Assembly (NCBI RefSeq): GCF_000181495.1
Contig: NZ_ABCF01000021.1
Location: 1-41,975 of the forward strand
Reading direction: 5' to 3'
Source: Bacillus sp. SG-1
GTDB taxonomy: Bacteria; Bacillota; Bacilli; Bacillales; Bacillaceae_B
DNA length: 41,975 bases
Positions 1-8,318 of the stretch are shown here, one piece after another. Within the stretch, counting starts at the first letter, position 1. The number at the start of each line of letters is the position of its first letter. The notes under the pieces are model-generated. The model was not told the origin of the DNA. It did no database searches and saw only the letters and a program-made list of their open reading frames with translations. The position numbers and the translations under genes are program-made.

Positions 1-5
1 ACTAT

Positions 6-66
6 GCTTTACCCCTTTAACGCACTAAGAGGGACAGTCCCTCTCAGTGCGTTAAAGGGGTGAAGC
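6..66. repeat. Long near-perfect inverted repeat (hairpin)
   Basis: Two arms of about 30 bases (6-35 and 37-66) are inverted copies of each other with one clear mismatch in the outer part (GCTTTACCCC against GGGGTGAAGC), leaving a loop of about one base. The inner arms are AGAGGGAC and GTCCCTCT. No T-run follows on either side, so an intrinsic terminator is unlikely. The flank at 64-75 (AAGCGTACCCTT) resembles the unit start of the 53-bp array near 38.4 kb (AAACGTACCCCTT), so this may be the edge of a palindromic repeat array cut by the window. Confidence 0.75.
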
Positions 67-130
67 GTACCCTTGTCCCTCTCTGAGAAATATATGTAGT
101 AACGGCTAAATTATACAAAGGTAGGATGAA

Positions 131-1327
131 ATGATGAAAGATATTATACTGACGGTCCATTCAAAGTTTGAAGATAAATTCAGGAAAGGCTACCCCCTCA
201 TTAGTAAAGAGGCTCTGGCGTCGACGGCCGGTCTTGAAGAAGAAGGAAGCATCATCAAGCTTGTTGACGGGCGGAAGCAATTTATCGCCAGAGGTTATTA
301 CGGTAAACAAAATAAAGGGTTAGGTTGGATTCTAAGCTGGAAAGAAGAAGAGCGCATCGATCAGGGCTTCTTTGAAAGAAAGCTGAAAAATGCCATCAAT
401 CAAAGGCTGCATTTCTTCCAGAGTGAAGATACAACAGCTTTCCGTGTATTCAACGGAGAGGGTGACGGTATCGGCGGGATGACCATCGATTATTTTGATG
501 GCTACTATCTGATTAACTGGTACAGCGAGGGCGTCTATCAATTCAAGAATGACATTATACTTTCCCTGCAGCAGCTTGCAGACATTAAAGGGGTTTATCA
601 AAAAAAGAGGTTTGCCCAAAGTGGAAAATATATTGAAGAGGATGACTTTGTAACCGGTGAACGTGCCGAGTTTCCGCTCATCGTCAAGGAAAACGGAGTC
701 AACTTTGCTGTCTACTTGAATGAAGGGGCCATGGTTGGTGTCTTTCTCGACCAGCGTGAAGTCAGGAAGCTGATCCGTGACAAGTACGCGGAAGGAAAAA
801 CGGTCCTCAATACCTTTTCCTATACAGGGGCGTTTTCTGTCTTTGCCGCTGTTGGCGGTGCAGCCAAAACGACCAGTGTCGACCTTGCCAACCGCAGTGA
901 AGCCAAAACCATCGAGCAGTTCAGCATCAACGGGATTGATTATGAAGGACAGGACATCATTGTCATGGATGTCTTCAACTATTTTAAATATGCCGTTAAA
1001 AAGCAACTGAAATTTGATATGGTCGTTCTTGATCCGCCAAGCTTTGCCCGGTCAAAGAAGCATACCTTCTCTGCAGCGAAGGACTACACGGACTTATTGA
1101 AACAAACGATTGCCATCACAGAGAAAAATGGTGGGATTGTCGCGTCCACAAATGCCAGCAACTTTGACATGAAAAAGTTCAAAGGCTTTATAGACAAAGC
1201 ATTCAAAGATAGTAACTGTTCATATAAGTTGATGGAGGAATTCTCGCTGCCTGATGATTTCCGGACGATCAGCCAGTTCAAACAGGGCGATTACTTGAAG
1301 GTGGTTTTTATCAAGAAGACAGGATGA
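131..1327 (+). CDS. ywbD: Class I SAM-dependent rRNA methyltransferase (RlmI/YwbD type)
   Basis: Predicted 398-residue cytoplasmic methyltransferase of the RlmI-like family, which methylates 23S rRNA using S-adenosylmethionine. The N-terminal ~80 residues look like a PUA RNA-binding domain (EGSIIKLVDGRKQFIARGYY). The Rossmann catalytic domain carries the SAM-binding motif near residue 226 (NTFSYTGAFSVFAA) and the acidic DLANRS loop just after it. Motif DPPSFAR lies near residue 300. Length fits B. subtilis YwbD (about 396 aa). AAAGGTAGG lies 5 bases before the ATG; the next codon is also ATG, so the start could be 134. The related ywbE lies 8 kb away on the opposite strand rather than adjacent as in B. 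subtilis. The exact modified base cannot be read from sequence. Confidence 0.9.
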   Translation: MMKDIILTVHSKFEDKFRKGYPLISKEALASTAGLEEEGSIIKLVDGRKQFIARGYYGKQNKGLGWILSWKEEERIDQGFFERKLKNAINQRLHFFQSEDTTAFRVFNGEGDGIGGMTIDYFDGYYLINWYSEGVYQFKNDIILSLQQLADIKGVYQKKRFAQSGKYIEEDDFVTGERAEFPLIVKENGVNFAVYLNEGAMVGVFLDQREVRKLIRDKYAEGKTVLNTFSYTGAFSVFAAVGGAAKTTSVDLANRSEAKTIEQFSINGIDYEGQDIIVMDVFNYFKYAVKKQLKFDMVVLDPPSFARSKKHTFSAAKDYTDLLKQTIAITEKNGGIVASTNASNFDMKKFKGFIDKAFKDSNCSYKLMEEFSLPDDFRTISQFKQGDYLKVVFIKKTG

Positions 1328-1415
1328 CAGCTGCTCCAATATGCAGAGTGCAAATCGGCTGATGAAATCCGGCTCGTTCTTTGAGCCGGATATTTAATGA
1401 GGGGGGGAAACCGGT

Positions 1416-3692
1416 TTGAAGGAAGTGAAAGTGTCAGTCAGAAACCTGGTGGAGTATGTTTATAAAAGCGGAAGCATTGACCAGAGATTTCAGACGTCCT
1501 CCTCCATGACAGAGGGTACCCGGCTGCATAAGAAAATTCAAAAGGCCTACAAAGAGGGAGACCTTGCGGAAGAGTTCTTGAGCACGGACCTGCACTTTGA
1601 GGATTTGGCATTCACTGTAGAAGGAAGATGTGACGGACTGATATTCGAAGGGGAAGATGTCATTATCGAGGAGATTAAATCCACCCGTTCAAACCTGGCT
1701 GAACTTAAAGAAGATACCTATCCGGTTCACTGGGCACAGGGGAAGTTCTATGCCTACATCTACGCAAAAGACCACCATCTGGAGAGAATCAGTGTCAGGC
1801 TGACCTACATTTCAGTTGATACTGAGGAAACGATTCATTATATGCAGCATTTCACCTACAAACAACTTGAGGAATTCGCGGCAGCTACTGTAAAAGATTA
1901 CTATCCGTTTGCCAAACTGATCTCAGATCATAAAGAAGAGAGAAATCAAACGGCTGCTGATCTGGCATTTCCCTTTCGAAACTTTAGAAAAGGCCAGCGA
2001 GACCTTGCGGGTGCTGTATATAAAACGATATCAGAAAAGAAAATCCTTTTCGCCAACGCTCCAACCGGGACGGGGAAAACAATCTCCACCATCTTTCCAA
2101 GCATGAAAGCCATGGGTGAAGGAATCATCGACAAGCTTTACTACTTAACAGCAAAGACGATTACTCGGACTACTGCCGAAGAAGCATTTGAACTGTTAGA
2201 GGAAAAAGGCTTGACCGCAAAGACTCTTACCATTACAGCCAAAGACAAGGCGTGTCTAAAAGAGGAAACCATTTGTCAGAGTGATGCCTGTCAATTTGCA
2301 GAAGGGTACTACGACCGGATCAACGGAGCCATTTTGGATATCCTCGAAAATGAAGCACGTCTGACCAGGCCGGTTATTGAAAAATACAGCAGAAAACACA
2401 GAGTGTGCCCTTTCGAATTTTCCATAGATCTCTCCTACATTGCGGATGCAGTCATTTGCGATTATAACTATCTTTTTGATCCAAGGGTTTCCTTGAAAAG
2501 ATTATCAGATACAGAGAAAAAGAAGACCGTCCTTCTAACGGATGAGGCGCATAATCTTGTCGACAGGGGAAGGGCGATGTTTTCAGCAGAGTTGGACAAG
2601 TCATCCTTCTTGGAAATTAAACGAAGCTTCAAAGAGAAAAACAAAGAATTATATGCGAGTGCCAATGAAATTAATCGTTTCTTTATCAACGTGCGTAAGC
2701 AGTCTGAAGAAACAGGGACAACTGTTTATAAAGACCTTTTTAGCGAACTGGTCGACCTGCTTCAACGATTTTTACCGGCAGCGGAAGCAGAGCTGATGGG
2801 GCAGAGCGAGGAAAGCATCCTGCTTGAAACCTATTTTGCTTCAAACAACTTTGTGAAAATCGCAGCGTTATACAATGAAAATTTCGTCACCTATGTGGAT
2901 GCAGGAAAAAGAGAATTGACAGTCAGGCTCTACTGCCTGGACCCCTCTGATCTGTTAAGCCATACAAGCAGGGGTTTTTCATCAGCCATCTTCTTTTCAG
3001 CGACCCTTCAGCCTTTTCATTACTATTTTGAGCTGCTGGGCGGAGGCAAGGATGACTATCGTTTCAAAATTCCTTCCCCTTTTCCGAGGGAGAACTGGGA
3101 AATTTTCATCAAGCCATTGTCCACGAGGTATAAGGACAGGGATAAAAGTATTGCTCCCCTTGTTAGTCTTCCACTGGAATTGTTGAAGCAGCGGCCGGGC
3201 AATTACTTGTATTTCTTTCCTTCGTATCGCTATATGAATGAGATATACGAAGCCTTTATGGAAACTTCACCCGATGCGGAAGTCATTCTTCAGTCTGCAC
3301 ATATGACGGAAGAAGAGAGGGAAAGCTTCCTGGCGTTTTTCCAGCCCAATCGGGAATCCTCGCTGATTGGCTTTGCTGTTCTGGGCGGGATTTTTTCTGA
3401 AGGCGTCGACCTGAAAGGCGACCGGCTCAATGGTGTCATTGTGGCAGGTGTCGGACTCCCGCAGATGGGCCAGGACCGGGATATCATTAAAGACCATTTT
3501 AATGCTTTAGGTAAACCAGGATATGACTATTCCTATATTTTTCCGGGAATGAACAAAGTATTGCAGGCGGGAGGAAGGCTGATTCGGACTGAGGAAGACA
3601 AAGGGGTGATTGTACTTGTTGATGACCGGTATTTGACCCCGAAATACCAGGAGATGCTGCCGGAGGAGTGGCGGGATTACACGGTGATTTAG
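1416..3692 (+). CDS. Cas4-like nuclease fused to XPD/DinG-type Fe-S helicase
   Basis: A 758-residue predicted DNA repair enzyme. Residues 1 to about 160 look like a PD-(D/E)XK nuclease of the Cas4/Dna2 kind: an acidic residue in GRCDGL near 73 and EIKST near 87. The rest is a superfamily 2 Rad3/XPD/DinG helicase with Walker A APTGTGKT near 215 and DEAH near 376. Four cysteines between the two (about 279, 287, 291 and 330) fit the XPD-type 4Fe-4S domain. C-terminal motifs include FFSATL, FSEGVDL and QAGGRLIRT. TTG start, chosen because GAGGGGGGG lies 8 bases upstream and no ATG fits. It follows the methyltransferase by 88 bases and is probably its own unit or co-transcribed. Substrate unknown; damaged or branched DNA is an inference from the family. 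Confidence 0.85.
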   Translation: MKEVKVSVRNLVEYVYKSGSIDQRFQTSSSMTEGTRLHKKIQKAYKEGDLAEEFLSTDLHFEDLAFTVEGRCDGLIFEGEDVIIEEIKSTRSNLAELKEDTYPVHWAQGKFYAYIYAKDHHLERISVRLTYISVDTEETIHYMQHFTYKQLEEFAAATVKDYYPFAKLISDHKEERNQTAADLAFPFRNFRKGQRDLAGAVYKTISEKKILFANAPTGTGKTISTIFPSMKAMGEGIIDKLYYLTAKTITRTTAEEAFELLEEKGLTAKTLTITAKDKACLKEETICQSDACQFAEGYYDRINGAILDILENEARLTRPVIEKYSRKHRVCPFEFSIDLSYIADAVICDYNYLFDPRVSLKRLSDTEKKKTVLLTDEAHNLVDRGRAMFSAELDKSSFLEIKRSFKEKNKELYASANEINRFFINVRKQSEETGTTVYKDLFSELVDLLQRFLPAAEAELMGQSEESILLETYFASNNFVKIAALYNENFVTYVDAGKRELTVRLYCLDPSDLLSHTSRGFSSAIFFSATLQPFHYYFELLGGGKDDYRFKIPSPFPRENWEIFIKPLSTRYKDRDKSIAPLVSLPLELLKQRPGNYLYFFPSYRYMNEIYEAFMETSPDAEVILQSAHMTEEERESFLAFFQPNRESSLIGFAVLGGIFSEGVDLKGDRLNGVIVAGVGLPQMGQDRDIIKDHFNALGKPGYDYSYIFPGMNKVLQAGGRLIRTEEDKGVIVLVDDRYLTPKYQEMLPEEWRDYTVI

Positions 3693-3704
3693 AGAGTGGA
3701 AGGT

Positions 3705-3728
3705 AAAATCGAGATGAGCATCGGTTTT
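3705..3728 (+). terminator. Weak hairpin after the helicase gene
   Basis: AAAATCGA pairs with ATCGGTTTT (one G-U) around a 7-base loop, 12 bases after the helicase stop codon. The T-run is part of the stem, so termination may be weak. A second small hairpin (CCATTTC/GAAATGG, 3797-3817) follows. Confidence 0.4.
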
Positions 3729-3876
3729 AAAACTATTGATAATTAAGAATCAATGCTGACCTTGGTCTTATGCCCGCTCCATGAGGCCATCTCATCCCAT
3801 TTCAAAAGAAGAAATGGCCTTATCCACTCCACACCAATCCGTCTAATTCAAGTTCTTGCCATCCCACTGCACATTA

Positions 3877-3910
3877 AAAGGCTTTCTCCCATTACGGAGA
3901 AAGCCTTTTT
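3877..3910. terminator. Bidirectional intrinsic terminator
   Basis: Stem AAAGGCTTTCTCC / GGAGAAAGCCTTT with a short loop, A-rich on the left and a T-run on the right. It sits 10 bases past the stop of the ferritin-like gene (minus strand) and also closes the plus-strand unit. Confidence 0.85.
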
Positions 3911-3919
3911 CACTCACTT

Positions 3920-4354
3920 TTATTGAAATACCGGATCCATCAGCAGACGGTCCAACTCTTCCATATGATGCGTTTCGTCAGAGATGAGGTCTTCAAGTTT
4001 AACGACCAATTCAGTGAATCCGAGTTCTTCTGCTTGCTGTTTACGCTGCTTGTAGCGGTCAATTGTTTCTTTTTCAGCTTTGCGGGCTTCCTGAAGCATT
4101 TCTTTGACATCATCAGTCTGCTTTACAGGAGCTGGAGTGGTTGTCGGAGTACCGCCAAGTGTTTTGATTTTTTCTGCCAGGTATAGAGCATGCCCTTGCT
4201 CATCGCTGACTTCTCCTTCAAAGAAAGGCTTTAACACTCCGCGGTGAAGTCCGGAAACGACTGCAGCATAATTTGTGTACATGATCTGTGCTGTATATTC
4301 GTTTGCTAAATCTTCGTTAAGTCCATCAATGAGTTCTTGTAATTGTTGATCCAT
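3920..4354 (-). CDS. Ferritin-like / bacterioferritin-type di-iron protein
   Basis: Predicted 144-residue four-helix protein of the ferritin-like superfamily. Candidate di-iron ligands are E19 (ANEYTAQ), E52 and H55 (EQGH), an E near 94-96 (EKETIDR), and E127 and H130 (DETHH), i.e. two ExxH motifs as expected. It has no signal peptide, so it acts in the cytoplasm, probably in iron storage or oxidative protection. Shorter than classical ferritins (about 160-170 aa) and lacking an obvious haem-binding Met context. The ATG follows GGAAGGA with good spacing. Monocistronic: a strong terminator lies immediately downstream, and the upstream SASP-like gene is divergent. Confidence 0.8.
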   Translation of the reverse strand: MDQQLQELIDGLNEDLANEYTAQIMYTNYAAVVSGLHRGVLKPFFEGEVSDEQGHALYLAEKIKTLGGTPTTTPAPVKQTDDVKEMLQEARKAEKETIDRYKQRKQQAEELGFTELVVKLEDLISDETHHMEELDRLLMDPVFQ

Positions 4355-4535
4355 CTAAAATCCATCCTTCCAAATTGTTTCTGATACTTAATTAATACCC
4401 GGTCTACAAGGGGATAAACTTGTTCTTTACAGTTGGAAACATACTTATAAAACATGAAAAAAATGCAAAGACTAACCTCGAATGCCAATGCTGCAGATAA
4501 TAGTGCAGCCAAGATAGAACCGAGGAGGATTGGAT

Positions 4536-4694
4536 ATGAGCAAACCTGGAAAACAAAATCTTGAGCAAACATCACAACAGCTGGCGAAACAACAAGGGAA
4601 AAATGACGTGGAATTCAGTACGGATGATTTCCAGACTGGAAACAGTCAAAGTCAGAGCCAAAAGAAAAGCGGGAAACAAAAAAACAAAAAATAA
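4536..4694 (+). CDS. Short gamma-type SASP-like spore protein
   Basis: A 52-codon gene with an ideal ribosome site (AGGAGG, 7 bases before ATG). The product begins MSKPGKQNLEQTSQQLAKQQ and ends in a Lys/Gln/Ser-rich tail. It has no Cys or Trp, is very rich in Q, K, S and N, and contains NDVEFSTDD, reminiscent of the EFASETN segment repeated in gamma-type small acid-soluble spore proteins. Such proteins are made in the forespore and degraded at germination as an amino-acid source. It has only one copy of the repeat-like segment, so it would be a short member. Alternatives are another small spore protein (SspK/SspO class) or an unrelated basic peptide. Family assignment is from composition, not a search. 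Confidence 0.6.
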   Translation: MSKPGKQNLEQTSQQLAKQQGKNDVEFSTDDFQTGNSQSQSQKKSGKQKNKK

Positions 4695-4753
4695 AATGAA
4701 TACCATTGCCTGTGATAGAAAATCCTATGAGTATGTTAAGGAGGTGTGGAAAC

Positions 4754-4996
4754 ATGTCAAGAATTGGAGTAGAAGAATCTCTTCAAAATGTTGTACAAGC
4801 ACTTCGTGAAAAAGGTCATGATGTTGTGGAACTGAAGCAGGAGTCTGATGCGCAAAGCTGTGACTGCTGTGTAGTGACTGGGCTGGATTCCAATGTAATG
4901 GGGATTTCAAATGCGGTAACACAAGGTTCTGTTATCGAAGCTAACGGGTTGAGCGCAGATGAAGTATGTCAACAGGTGGAAAGTAAACTGCGTTAA
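4754..4996 (+). CDS. ykuS: YkuS family protein (UPF0180)
   Basis: An 80-residue cytoplasmic protein beginning [20 protein letters not shown]. The start at 4754 is preferred over an upstream in-frame ATG because AAGGAGGTG lies 7 bases before it and the length equals that of B. subtilis YkuS (about 81 aa). It contains a DVVEL strand, a Cys-rich stretch ([12 protein letters not shown]) and a helix near the end, the usual pattern of UPF0180. Function unknown in the family. It lies 59 bases after the SASP-like gene, so the two may be co-transcribed, and it is followed by a strong terminator. Confidence 0.85.
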   Translation: MSRIGVEESLQNVVQALREKGHDVVELKQESDAQSCDCCVVTGLDSNVMGISNAVTQGSVIEANGLSADEVCQQVESKLR

Positions 4997-5099
4997 TTCA
5001 AAAACGGACAAGCGGCCGATTAACAGCACTGGATGTCTCCTGCAAGATTTACAAGGAGGGATACTGAAATCTGCCAGGCACTGGCCGCTGACATTGGAT

Positions 5100-5147
5100 A
5101 AGCGAAATCAGGGAAGACAATACATAACCCTTGATTTCGCTTTTTAT
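5100..5147 (+). terminator. Intrinsic terminator after ykuS
   Basis: AAGCGAAATCAGGG pairs with CCCTTGATTTCGCTT (one bulged T), followed by TTTTTATTT. It lies about 100 bases past the ykuS stop. The segment between (5000-5099) has a distant AGCGGCC/GGCCGCT pair and an isolated AAGGAGG, but no convincing gene. Confidence 0.8.
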
Positions 5148-5188
5148 TTGTTGAAATCTGGTATGACAAGGTGTTAAAAGTGCACCGT

Positions 5189-5223
5189 AAAAAGGAGTCC
5201 GGATCAATCCGGGCTCCTTTTTA
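5189..5223. terminator. Bidirectional terminator between ykuS and ispA
   Basis: AAAAAGGAG-T-CCGGAT pairs with ATCCGG-G-CTCCTTTTT around a 2-base loop. A-run on the left, T-run on the right. It lies 16 bases past the ispA stop on the minus strand. Confidence 0.85.
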
Positions 5224-5238
5224 CTAAACAGTTTACTG

Positions 5239-6201
5239 TCAAACCGTCAATGATAATTTGGCCTGCTGCAAGTAGTCCATCAACAGTTCAGGTGCGGTCA
5301 GATATAAAAGCCCGTTGCCTTCAAGTGCCTTTGGATAACCGAGAGGGATCGTCCGTTTCACAAGCTGAGCGTATAATTCACATTCAGATAAACTCCGGTC
5401 AAAGTTGGATTCCTCTAGAAGTTTGATCAATGCCAAAGCACCTGAGACGTGCGGAGCGGCCATGGATGTGCCGCTGAATTTAGCATATTTTCCGCCGGGA
5501 ATGGTAGATAGGATATTCTCACCGGGCGCCACAAGGTCGACTTCATTATTGGAGTTGGTAAAGTAAGAAGACTTTCTGTCAAAGTCAATGGCACCGACCG
5601 AGATCACTTCATTATAAGAGGCAGGGTAAGAGAACTCATCCGTTGCGGCATTCTCATCACCTTCGTTACCGGCAGCGCAGACAACGGAGATATTTTTATC
5701 GACAGCCTGCCTGATGACAGCCTGAAGCGGAGGATAATCGGCGGGACCCCCGAGTGACATGGAGATGACATCCACTCCCTGATCAATCGCATATTGAATT
5801 CCATCAACTATCCAATCATATCTTCCGCTGCCCTGTTCCCCAGCCAGAACTTTGATGATTAAAAGGCTCGCTTCGGGGGCGACCCCAACAACCCCTTGTC
5901 CGTTTTCATTCGCGGCAACTGTGCCGGCCACATGTGTTCCATGTCCGTTATAATCTGTCACATTGTCTTCAGCCCCATCGTCGTCATCCGTGAAATTGCG
6001 TTTGCCGATGATTCTTCCTTTGAGCTCTTCATGATTTACATCACAACCTGTATCAAGGACAGCGATGGTAATACCGTTTCCTCTCATTCCTGCTTTCCAA
6101 ACTTGAGGGGCTTGTACCATGTCGACGCCTGCAGGCATTTCTGACGCAGTTTCGAAAATTTCTTCTTTGACATAAGGAATCAATCTTACTGTACCATTCA
6201 T
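5239..6201 (-). CDS. ispA: Intracellular subtilisin-like serine protease (IspA)
   Basis: Predicted 320-residue cytoplasmic S8 protease. The catalytic triad is visible: D50 (AVLDTG), H87 (NGHGTHVAG) and S246 (GTSMAAPH), plus the oxyanion N179 (CAAGNEGD). There is no signal peptide. The N-terminus carries the LIPY motif (residues 7-10) typical of the intracellular subtilisin pro-region, which blocks the active site until removed. The start at 6201 is preferred over longer in-frame options because AGGAGG lies 7 bases upstream and the resulting MNGTVRLIPYV matches IspA. The family takes part in protein turnover at stationary phase and sporulation. It stands alone, with a bidirectional terminator downstream. 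Confidence 0.93.
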   Translation of the reverse strand: MNGTVRLIPYVKEEIFETASEMPAGVDMVQAPQVWKAGMRGNGITIAVLDTGCDVNHEELKGRIIGKRNFTDDDDGAEDNVTDYNGHGTHVAGTVAANENGQGVVGVAPEASLLIIKVLAGEQGSGRYDWIVDGIQYAIDQGVDVISMSLGGPADYPPLQAVIRQAVDKNISVVCAAGNEGDENAATDEFSYPASYNEVISVGAIDFDRKSSYFTNSNNEVDLVAPGENILSTIPGGKYAKFSGTSMAAPHVSGALALIKLLEESNFDRSLSECELYAQLVKRTIPLGYPKALEGNGLLYLTAPELLMDYLQQAKLSLTV

Positions 6202-6451
6202 AAGCATTCCTCCTAAAGTCATAATAAAAACTGAACTTTCAGAAAATATATCATACAAATGGACAGGATAAAAGAGATAAAAGTTGTGATTTTCCAGATT
6301 AGTCCTATCCATATTTCCCGAATTTCATAATGATTACTTCCTAGAAAAGATAGCTACTCTTTCCCTATATATTACAAGTATACTTGAGGAAGTGTCTGCT
6401 ATTATATTCAAATGCTATTTACACATTAATCGTATGGGACGATATTGGATC
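6202..6451. other. Intergenic region upstream of ispA and repeat copy 1
   Basis: AT-rich divergent promoter region. TATA-rich stretches occur, but no confident promoter could be assigned to ispA. No gene was seen. Confidence 0.5.
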
Positions 6452-6571
6452 GATTGAAGCGGAAGGTGCGTGATCTCCTGCGGGATTAGCGGGACAGGTG
6501 AGACCCCGCAGGCGAAGCCGAGGAGGCTCACCGCCCGCCCCGCGGAGTCACGTACCTGGAGCGGAAATCAG
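6452..6571 (+). repeat. GC-rich structured dispersed repeat, copy 1 (full length)
   Basis: About 119 bases, bounded by GATTGAAGCGGAAGG on the left and CCTGGAGCGGAAATCA on the right. The terminal stem is AGGTGCGTGA / TCACGTACCT. The core contains CTCCTGCGGG, GGTGAGACCCCGCAGG, CCGAGGAGGCTCACC and CCCGCCCCGCGGAG. Three further copies occur in this window (13.0, 26.5 and 28.7 kb). It is much richer in GC than its surroundings. Oriented with the downstream yebC gene. Similar elements are, from memory, common between genes in Bacillaceae. Confidence 0.9.
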
Positions 6572-6621
6572 GCTTAACAATAATTTAGGTAATAGGATAA
6601 CTGGAGATAAGTGGTTATTAA

Positions 6622-6747
6622 TTTGCACTAAAAGAAACCGAACAGTTCACAGAAGAATTCACAACAGTCATTGAAAAAGTCACAGTGGAAATCATCGACG
6701 AGGAGAACAAATCTCATCCAGAGATTCACTACAATCTAAGGAAATAA
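6622..6747 (+). pseudogene. Possible gene remnant, 41 open codons
   Basis: Between an in-frame stop at 6619 and the TAA at 6745 the frame reads as an amphipathic, acidic peptide (TEQFTEEFTTVIEKVTVEII, later ENKSHPEIHYNLRK). The composition is protein-like, but no start codon or ribosome site is present. It may be the 3' end of a gene whose front was lost, perhaps when the adjacent repeat arrived. No family was recognised. It could also be chance. Confidence 0.25.
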
Positions 6748-6749
6748 TC

Positions 6750-6778
6750 TCGAAACAGGAAAGGTACTGCGGTATAAT
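6750..6778 (+). promoter_or_regulatory. Predicted SigA-type promoter of yebC
   Basis: TCGAAA (6750-6755), 17-base spacer, perfect TATAAT (6773-6778); about 42 bases before the yebC start. Confidence 0.6.
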
Positions 6779-6819
6779 AGAAAGGAAGACTAGCAACTTT
6801 TTGAAAGAGAGTGGAGTAT

Positions 6820-7539
6820 ATGGGTCGTAAGTGGAATAATATCAAAGAAAAGAAAGCTTCAAAAGATGCAAATACGAGTCGTATCTATTCTAAGTTTGCG
6901 AAAGAAATTTATGTAGTCGCTAAACAAGGTGAACCAGATCCGGAATCCAATCAGGCTTTGAAGTTTGTTCTTGAACGTGCCAAAACATATAATGTACCAC
7001 GAAATATCATTGACCGTGCAATTGAAAAGGCAAAGGGCGGCACTGAAGAGAATTTTGATAATCTTCGTTATGAAGGGTTTGGTCCGAACGGTTCCATGAT
7101 CATCGTTGACGCCCTTACCAACAATGTAAACCGTACAGCTTCCGAAGTACGTGCAGCCTTTGGGAAAAACGGCGGTAACATGGGGGTAAGCGGTTCTGTA
7201 GCATACATGTTTGATTCGACCGCGGTCATCGGGATTGAAGGGAAGAGTGCTGAGGAAGCCCTTGAGATCTTAATGGAAGCAGACGTAGATGCAAGGGATA
7301 TCCTTGAAGAAGATGATGCGGTGATCATCTATGCAGAGCCTGACCAATTCCATGCGGTGCAGGAAGCATTCAGAAATGCAGGAGTAACGGACTTCACGGT
7401 TGCAGAACTGACAATGCTTGCTCAGAACGATATCAGTCTTCCGGAAGATGTTCAGGAAGATTTTGAAAAACTGATTGATGCCATTGAAGACCTTGAAGAT
7501 GTTCAGCAGGTCTTTCACAATGTGGACTTAGGAGAATAG
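6820..7539 (+). CDS. yebC: YebC/PmpR family protein (YeeI orthologue)
   Basis: Predicted 239-residue cytoplasmic protein starting [20 protein letters not shown], nearly the sequence of B. subtilis YeeI. All family landmarks are present: the basic N-terminal domain, [27 protein letters not shown] near residue 85, [12 protein letters not shown], and the acidic C-terminus ending VDLGE. The start at 6820 is preferred over an in-frame GTG/ATG three codons earlier because of homology and the GTGGAG just upstream. Older work treated the family as transcriptional regulators; newer reports link it to ribosomes and proline-rich translation. Monocistronic, with its own promoter and terminator. Confidence 0.93.
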   Translation: MGRKWNNIKEKKASKDANTSRIYSKFAKEIYVVAKQGEPDPESNQALKFVLERAKTYNVPRNIIDRAIEKAKGGTEENFDNLRYEGFGPNGSMIIVDALTNNVNRTASEVRAAFGKNGGNMGVSGSVAYMFDSTAVIGIEGKSAEEALEILMEADVDARDILEEDDAVIIYAEPDQFHAVQEAFRNAGVTDFTVAELTMLAQNDISLPEDVQEDFEKLIDAIEDLEDVQQVFHNVDLGE

Positions 7540-7546
7540 TTCAGTG

Positions 7547-7585
7547 AAAAATGCCTTTCCCATTAGAGGAGAGGCATTTTTCCTT
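7547..7585. terminator. Bidirectional terminator after yebC
   Basis: AAAAATGCCT / AGGCATTTTT stem around a 15-base interior region, with T-run on the right and A-run on the left. It serves yebC (plus) and the convergent membrane-protein gene (minus). Confidence 0.8.
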
Positions 7586-7598
7586 TATGGGAATGAAT

Positions 7599-8090
7599 TT
7601 ATCGAAAATGCTTTTCAATATACTTCTGTTCTTCTGCTACGGACAGCACACCAGTCGCCTTTCCGATTGTACCGCCTTGGAGGCGCCAAATGGTATTATG
7701 GTCTTTATCAGCCTCGGAAAAATCGCCTTCTTTCCAGCCGTATAAGATATCAAGATACACATGGGAATGTTCATAGTTTCCTGATTCAACCACACTAATC
7801 AAGTGATCGATTCTTTCAGGGGTGATTTCCAGACTGCCCCACTTTTGAGCCGCCTTCACTTTTTGATGGCTCATATCATGAATTTTCTGCTGAAGATCAT
7901 CTTCTCTCATGGCGTTTGGAATTTCATTTTCACTAATGCTGTTTGCTTCAGATTGATCGGCACCTGCTTCATAATATTCCGTTTCATCTTCTGCTTGTTC
8001 GGAGGACTGGGAAATTTCATACCAAAAGATAGATCCAAGTATACCGGCTACCAGAAAGACTGAAATGATTCCTACCCATTTAAACTTCAC
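7599..8090 (-). CDS. Membrane-anchored protein of unknown function (DUF6241-like)
   Basis: Predicted 163-residue protein with one N-terminal membrane segment (about residues 5-24, VGIISVFLVAGILGSIFW) followed by an acidic, probably disordered linker and a C-terminal extracytoplasmic domain. That domain has MSHQKVKAAQKWG, ITPERIDHLISVVE, GWKEGDFSEADKDHN and LQGGTIGKATG, which I associate with DUF6241; this is recall, not a search. The GTG at 8090 is preferred because GGAG lies 7 bases upstream; a longer in-frame GTG at 8099 overlaps that site. It lies convergent to yebC. No catalytic residues were recognised. Confidence 0.7.
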   Translation of the reverse strand: MKFKWVGIISVFLVAGILGSIFWYEISQSSEQAEDETEYYEAGADQSEANSISENEIPNAMREDDLQQKIHDMSHQKVKAAQKWGSLEITPERIDHLISVVESGNYEHSHVYLDILYGWKEGDFSEADKDHNTIWRLQGGTIGKATGVLSVAEEQKYIEKHFR

Positions 8091-8318
8091 CCTTACCACT
8101 CCATTCTTTTCTGTCGTAATTCTAGTCCTGCTGAGTTAAAACGAAATCAAATGCCAACGGTACAAAAACTTCTTCTCTGTAACTATTATCCATCTACTTC
8201 CATATTACCTTCTAACCTTGTAAAAAAACGGCCAGATTTTATTTTTCTGGAAATTTGAGAAGAAAAATGTTATTTGAGAAGTGGAGAATATATCTGGAAT
8301 GTAAATATTTCAACACTA

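Noticed and set aside
332..1006. Long minus-strand frame opposite the rRNA methyltransferase
   Set aside because: It is a shadow of the plus-strand gene, with no ribosome site and no recognisable domain. Similar shadows opposite yeiH (10171-10751), topB (15683-16219), sodC (9364-9735), paaX (33197-33919) and E1 (41149-41859) were also dropped.
4306..4575. Minus-strand 89-codon frame extending upstream of the ferritin-like gene
   Set aside because: It covers the promoter region and the reverse of the SASP-like gene, and has no good ribosome site.
5000..5099. Small gene after an AAGGAGG at about 5053
   Set aside because: No ATG, GTG or TTG lies at a proper distance with a sensible open frame.
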